From Streptomyces showdoensis (lineage in GTDB: Bacteria > Actinomycetota > Actinomycetes > Streptomycetales > Streptomycetaceae): DNA of 64,000 nucleotides. The notes below the pieces were generated by a model. That model saw nothing but the letters and a program-made list of their open reading frames with translations. It ran no database searches and was not told where the DNA came from. A program made the position numbers and the translations under genes. The stretch spans positions 10,481 to 74,480 of the forward strand of contig NZ_BAAAXG010000021.1 in assembly GCF_039535475.1 (NCBI RefSeq), given 5' to 3'. Below are positions 60,003-64,000 of this stretch, in pieces (position 1 is the stretch's first letter; each line of letters begins with the position of its first letter).

Positions 60003-60875
60003 TCAGAGCCACTCGTTGATGGCGGCGATCGTGACGGTGGCCTCGTAGCGGACGGAAAGTTTGTCGTGTCTTGTGGCCACCGCCCGGTGGCGTTTGAGGC
60101 GGTTGATCCCGCACTCGACCGCGTGGCGCTGGCGGTAGTCGACCGGGTCGAAGTGCGGCGGTCGGCCGCCGCGGGAGCCGAGCTTGGCGGTTGCGTGCCT
60201 GGTCGGCCTTGTCAGGGATGGTGCAGCGGATCCTGCGGCGGCGCAGGTAGTCGCGGTTCTTGCGGGAGGCGTACGCCTTGTCGGCCCGCACGCGGTCGGG
60301 CCGGATCCGTGGCCGGACCGGCCCGATGCGGGGCACGCGAACCTTTGCCAGCACGGGCTCGAACTGTGGCGAGTCCCCGCGCTGTCCTGCCGTGATCACG
60401 ATCGACAGGGGCTTCTGGCCCCGCTCGACCGCCAGGTGCAACTTGGTGGTGAACCCGCCGCGCGACCGTCCCAGCCCGTGATCGACCGGCTCGGTGAACA
60501 CGCCACCCGGCGGTTCCTTCTGCAGGTCACCCCACTTCCGGGCCCCAGCCGCGTGCTGGCGGGCGCGGCAGACCGTGGAGTCGACGCTCAGGTCCCACAT
60601 GATCGCACCCGCTGCGTCGGCCAGGGACTGGAGCCGGGTGAGGATCCGCTGCCAGGTGCCGTTCCGCTGCCACCGGCGGAACAGGTCGTAGACCCGGCCC
60701 CACGGCCCGTACTCGACGGCACATCCCGCCACGGCACACCGGTCCGGACCCGGAACCGTATGCCGTCGATCAACCGCCGCCGAGGCCAGACAGGGGGCCG
60801 CCCCGCCTTCGCCCCTTTCGGCAACAACGGCTCCAGCGCGGCCCACTGCTTGTCCGTGAGATCTCCCCGCCCCAT
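60003..60875 (-). pseudogene. IS5-family transposase with frameshifts
   Basis: ATG at 60875: MGRGDLTDKQWAALEPLLPK, PPVWPRRRLIDGIRFRVRTG, VPWRDVP; shift; VEYGPWGRVYDLFRRWQRNG, AAGAIMWDLSVDSTVCRARQ with the first Asp, [40 protein letters not shown] then [11 protein letters not shown]; shift near 60210; [40 protein letters not shown] and stop at 60003. All catalytic blocks are present across three frames, so only two indels separate it from an intact gene. Confidence 0.82.
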
Positions 60876-60924
60876 GAACCATGATCATTCACAGCCCAAG
60901 ATCCACTTTCGATACACGGCCTAG

Positions 60925-61349
60925 TCGGCGTTGACGGCGACGGCCTGGCCAGGACCGCGCCGATCTTCAGGGGAACTCCGGGACGCTTCGCCCGGCGCGG
61001 TCACGAGATTCCCGTGGCACAGCTCCGGCGCCACATATGCGCCCACCGGGCCTTTGTTCGCAGCCCCGGTGACCTTTGGACCATCGTCGCCCCGCGTAGA
61101 CATCCCAGAGCGGGTCTTCAAGGAGCGGGAGGAGCCGGGAAGGCAGCGCGCCCCGGTCGGGATCCGGGGCATGCTCGCTGGCGTCTGCTACTTGCGTCTC
61201 CAGCAGTTTGGCTGTGACTTACGCGGTCCGTGTCGAGGACGGGTTGGCGTGATGTCGAGGCCGAAGAGCGCGTAGATGTGTCGCAGGGCTTTCGTAGGCG
61301 TCGCGCTCGGGTTCCCCCAGGGCCTTCCAGCTGTGGTTCCAGTCGTTAC
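60925..61349. other. 425-bp region without a supported gene
   Basis: A minus-strand peptide near 61085-60925 (KVTGAANKGPVGAYVAPELC, HGNLVTAPGEASRSSPEDRR) may be a small gene remnant. Nothing else is supported. Confidence 0.35.
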
Positions 61350-62493
61350 TTGTGGCGGCTGGGTGAGCCCAAGAGCGGAGGTGGGTCGTCACCGGGGGCT
61401 AGGGTGCGCGCGGGCGGGCGGGTGAACTCCGATGCGACGATTCGGTGCGGTCCATGTGCCGTCGACCAGCGGAAGGACGTGCTGGTCGACCAGCCGGAAG
61501 TATCCAGGGTGATCTCGGTCAGTACGAACACGCTGATCCGGCGTCCCTCGCTGCTGAGTTTCGCTCAATCGCCCAGCCGACATGTCCGTGGTCGCGGCTG
61601 TGCGGCCGCCGTGACCGTCCCCATCCGATTCGACCAGCAACCCACGCGAGGAGGTTCCGCAAGAGGAGACCGCCCTCACGAGGCTCTGGACGCTTGTAGT
61701 CCGAGGACCAGTTGAAGCCGTAGGGACTCCGGAGCGTGCTCTGGTGCGTCAGGAATCCCGCAGGCCGCCGTCGCCGTACATGCCGGAAAACGATCCCGCG
61801 CGGATGATCGGGGACGCTCTGGAAGAAGAGCACCGCGTCTCCTCAACTCCCAGGGTTACGCGCAGGTCCTCCCGGCTCCTCACACGGTCCGCGGCCGAGT
61901 GGGGGGCGGCATCGGCGCGCCGCCGAGTGCGCAGCCGTCGTTCACAGCTGTACACCTCATCCGGCCGGAGGGTAGACCGTGGTGTCGCCGTTGCGGATGG
62001 GACCGTCCAGCTGCCCTTGACGAACTGGCGTTCTCGGTGATCCCGCGTGTGACGAGCGCCCATCGCTCGGACTCGGGCAGCGCCGGTACTTCGATTACGA
62101 AGTAGTGCCCGGACGCCGTCGGGTCGCGGGCGGGTGGTCGTACCAGTAGAACTTAACCTTGAGCAGTGGGCGTACGTACTCGTTGAGGACGTCCCTTGTA
62201 GGAGTCGGTGTTCACCACCTTCCTCTCGAAGGGCGTCACCTTCTCCGCAACTCATAGAGCTCGCTCGGGCGCTTCTTGGCCTTGAAGCCGCACACGATCA
62301 GACCGCCGCCGGCGTTCGCGAACGCGCGACGTCCTTGGCGAGCTCGAACTTCCCCTTGTCGGTCGTTAGGTCGTACGGCCCGCTGGCGGACGCTCTTGAA
62401 GTCGACCCACTCGCTCTCTGGCGTGCCCAGGATCTCGTTCGGCTTCTGCGCGGTGAGGTAGGAGATGAGTTGCACCATGCTGTCGGCGGCCAT
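61350..62493 (-). pseudogene. AlbA_2/Schlafen-type ATP-binding protein, heavily frameshifted
   Basis: Reading across frames from 62493: MAADSMVQLISYLTAQKPNE, ILGTPESEWVDFKSVRQ (the E-S-x-W-V-D-F-K core of AlbA_2), GKFELAKDVARFANAGG-type, GGLIVCGFKAKKRPSELYEL, then KVTPFERKVVNTDSYK, VLNEYVRPLLKVKFYWYDHP, YFVIEVPALPESERWALVTR, QFVKGSWTVP. At least four frameshifts. Farther on, LFFQSVPDHPRGIVFRHVRR and LRSPYGFNWSSDYK may be its C-terminal half. AlbA_2 domain proteins include putative defence and regulatory proteins. Divergent from a second AlbA_2 gene. Confidence 0.65.
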
Positions 62494-62694
62494 ACTGCGG
62501 GGAGCCTACGCACACGAGGGCACAGCCTGCGCGACAGCCGCCCCTCAACGTTTGATTGATTCGCTGGCGGCGGAGGCCTGCTCTGGGCCGCAGTGGCGTG
62601 TCCCGCGGCGACGAGCGGAGCGGGTAGACAGGCGCTCCGCAGGTCCCACGCTCACCATGGATACTGCTGGGATGAGTGAAGGTGTGACTCGCTA

Positions 62695-64000
62695 ATGGCT
62701 CTGGAGTTCGATACACGCCGTCCACCGGTCCGTGCCTCGCAGTATCTGGAGGTTGGTCAAGGCGGTCCGCGCGGCGAGCGCAGCGGACGAGCTGGACTGG
62801 CTGGAGTGGAAGTCGACGCTGGAATTTCAGCCGAAGAACAAGGCGGACAAGAGCGCTCGTGCACATCTGGCACGCGCCATCATCGGTTTCGCTAACCGCC
62901 AGCCCGACGTTGCCCTGCGCAACGTGTGGAAGGATACGGGCTCCTGGTAGTCGGGGTCGATCCAGAGGGCTACTACGGCGTCGACGAACTCGACAGCGTC
63001 GAGCTGGGAGCGGTGGATCACGCCGTACGTCGGTGAGGAAATCGACTGGCGCCACCACTTACGTCCCGTCAGCGAGGAAGGGCCATGAACGGCTTCCGGT
63101 CCTGATCGTCACGGTCAGTCCTCCGAGCTGGGGCGATCCGATCTATTGCATCCGTAAGGAGATCCCGCCGCCTCCACGGGGTGAATCGGAGCAGACGAAG
63201 GACAAGGAAACGATCCGCGAAGCGACGATCTTCGTACGGCGTACCGGCCGGACGGACCGTGCCCGAGCGGTTGACATCGATCGTCTGGGCGGCGCCTCCT
63301 GCGTAGGGCACCAGGCGCTCGACCTGACGCTTTCCGTGCAACAGGGTGTCGTGCCCCATGTTAGTCACTCCAGCTGACGACCTGGACCGCGTTGTCGACG
63401 CGGAACGCGAGCGCCTCGTCAGACCTCTGCGGTCCTGCTACAGGGGGGTTGGCCATGGAGGCAGATGATGAGAGGCTTCTCCTATCCGGGATCGACCCCG
63501 GATCCACGCAGCCGCGAAGGGTATCTGGAAGAGTCAACCGTATCTGGAGGCGCTCAGGAACGCCCTCCCGAAGACACTGCCGGAAGTCGCGGCACTCGCC
63601 GCACCGCGCATCGCGCTGCGTCTGCACAATCGCACGCACATCCACCTCAAGGACGTGCAGATCAGGCTGGAGTTGCCGGACGGCGTCTCGCCCTGCCTCC
63701 GATGGACCCCGATGACCAGGACAAGAGCGATCCGGTCTCGAGAGAGCTGCCCAAAGGCGCCCCGCCCTTACGGGCCGGTGAAGCGAGACCTGTATGGGCG
63801 GCTTTCCTCCCTCCCTCTTGCAGCCCTCCCTGGGTGTCATGCCTGCCTCCCTGCCGCATACATGGGAGATCGAGGTGGTTGGGAACACGGTTGTCTTCCC
63901 CGAGGAGGACGTGCGCGTCGGCTTGTCAGAGGACCTGGTTCCGTTCGTGGCCGTGACCGAACAACCCCTATCCGGGACGTTGCAGGTGTCGTGGACAGCC
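62695..64000 (+). pseudogene. Second AlbA_2/Schlafen-type protein, frameshifted, 3' end outside window
   Basis: ATG at 62695: MALEFDTRRPPVRASQYLE, shift, LVKAVRAASAADELDWLEWK then STLEFQPKNKADKSARAHLA, RAIIGFANRQPD (the AlbA_2 core), shift, VEGYGLLVVGVDPEGYYGVD, GEEIDWRHHLRPVSEEGH, IVTVSPPSWGDPIYCIRKEI, ETIREATIFVRRTGRTDRAR, then several further shifts with EALRNALPKTLPEVAALAAP, RIALRLHNRTHIHLKDVQIR and near the edge WEIEVVGNTVVFPEEDVRVG. At least five indels. The tail looks like a beta-sandwich domain. It continues past 64000. Confidence 0.7.

Larger units (their letters stand above)
59455..60924. mobile_element. IS5-type element with additional coding sequence (1.47 kb)
   Basis: Imperfect 19-bp terminal inverted repeats CTAGGGCGTGTATCAGAAG (59455-59473) and CTTTCGATACACGGCCTAG (60906-60924), 16 of 19 complementary, both ending in CTAG. 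The transposase occupies the right part (60003-60875). The left 0.5 kb carries an HflX-like coding fragment. No internal copy of the terminal repeat was seen near the transposase 3' end. Confidence 0.6.

Noticed and set aside
1..64000. Telomeric terminal palindromes
   Set aside because: I looked for clustered GC-rich palindromes of the Streptomyces telomere type near tap-tpg and at both edges and saw none.
1..64000. rRNA, tRNA or biosynthetic gene cluster
   Set aside because: No tRNA-like or rRNA segments and no PKS, NRPS or terpene enzymes were recognised anywhere in the window.

Overview
The window looks like accessory DNA from a Streptomyces (or close relative) linear replicon. Coding regions have G/C-rich third codon positions, many genes begin with GTG or TTG, and the telomere-maintenance pair tap-tpg lies near the middle (43.2-46.0 kb). 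No rRNA, tRNA or core housekeeping cluster was seen. Much of the sequence is transposase debris or broken genes. This fits the unstable arm of a linear chromosome or a large linear plasmid.

Layout. 0-9.5 kb: a 5'-cut quinone oxidoreductase, a GNAT acetyltransferase, several IS5-type remnants, a TIR-bounded 1.49-kb element carrying a non-transposase gene, a tiny four-repeat protein, a broken Tn3-type transposase and two uncharacterised genes. 9.5-12.5 kb: arginine deiminase and an amino-acid antiporter without the rest of the arginine deiminase pathway. 13-20.9 kb: IS21 and IS110 fragments, a GAF/PP2C phosphatase, a small NADP oxidoreductase, an inositol-monophosphatase-like enzyme and a divergent LysR regulator. 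21.6-32.9 kb: a secreted Gly/Ala-rich protein with a small membrane partner, membrane and hypothetical proteins, a TauE/SafE permease, a solitary CRISPR-like repeat next to a truncated ku, and small genes. 33.2-37.8 kb: an IS5 element, an intact IS110 element with a candidate bridge-RNA region, a DUF2625 gene and a second secreted Gly/Ala-rich protein plus membrane protein pair.

The most interesting part is 38.3-49.9 kb. Four overlapping genes encode a Mu/TnsB-type DDE transposase, a TnsC/MuB-like ATPase, a second ATPase and an unrecognised 478-residue protein. They directly precede tap (telomere-associated protein) and tpg (telomere terminal protein). After these comes a complete three-gene ABC-three-component (ABC-3C) conflict system: a nuclease-like effector, a middle component and a DUF3732 SMC-like ATPase. 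Its predicted promoter has a -10 box inside a perfect 16-bp palindrome just before the start codon. A membrane-anchored Mrr-type nuclease and a HEPN-motif protein follow within 10 kb, so the region reads as a telomere module with a defence island.

50-64 kb: broken Nudix, IstB, RelE-like and partition-like genes; a coupled operon of a small membrane protein, an ECF sigma factor and a DUF5753-type XRE regulator; a second TIR-bounded IS5-type unit containing an HflX-like N-terminal fragment; and two divergent, heavily frameshifted AlbA_2/Schlafen-type genes. Single-base frameshifts are so common here that sequencing error should be excluded before calling all of them real decay.
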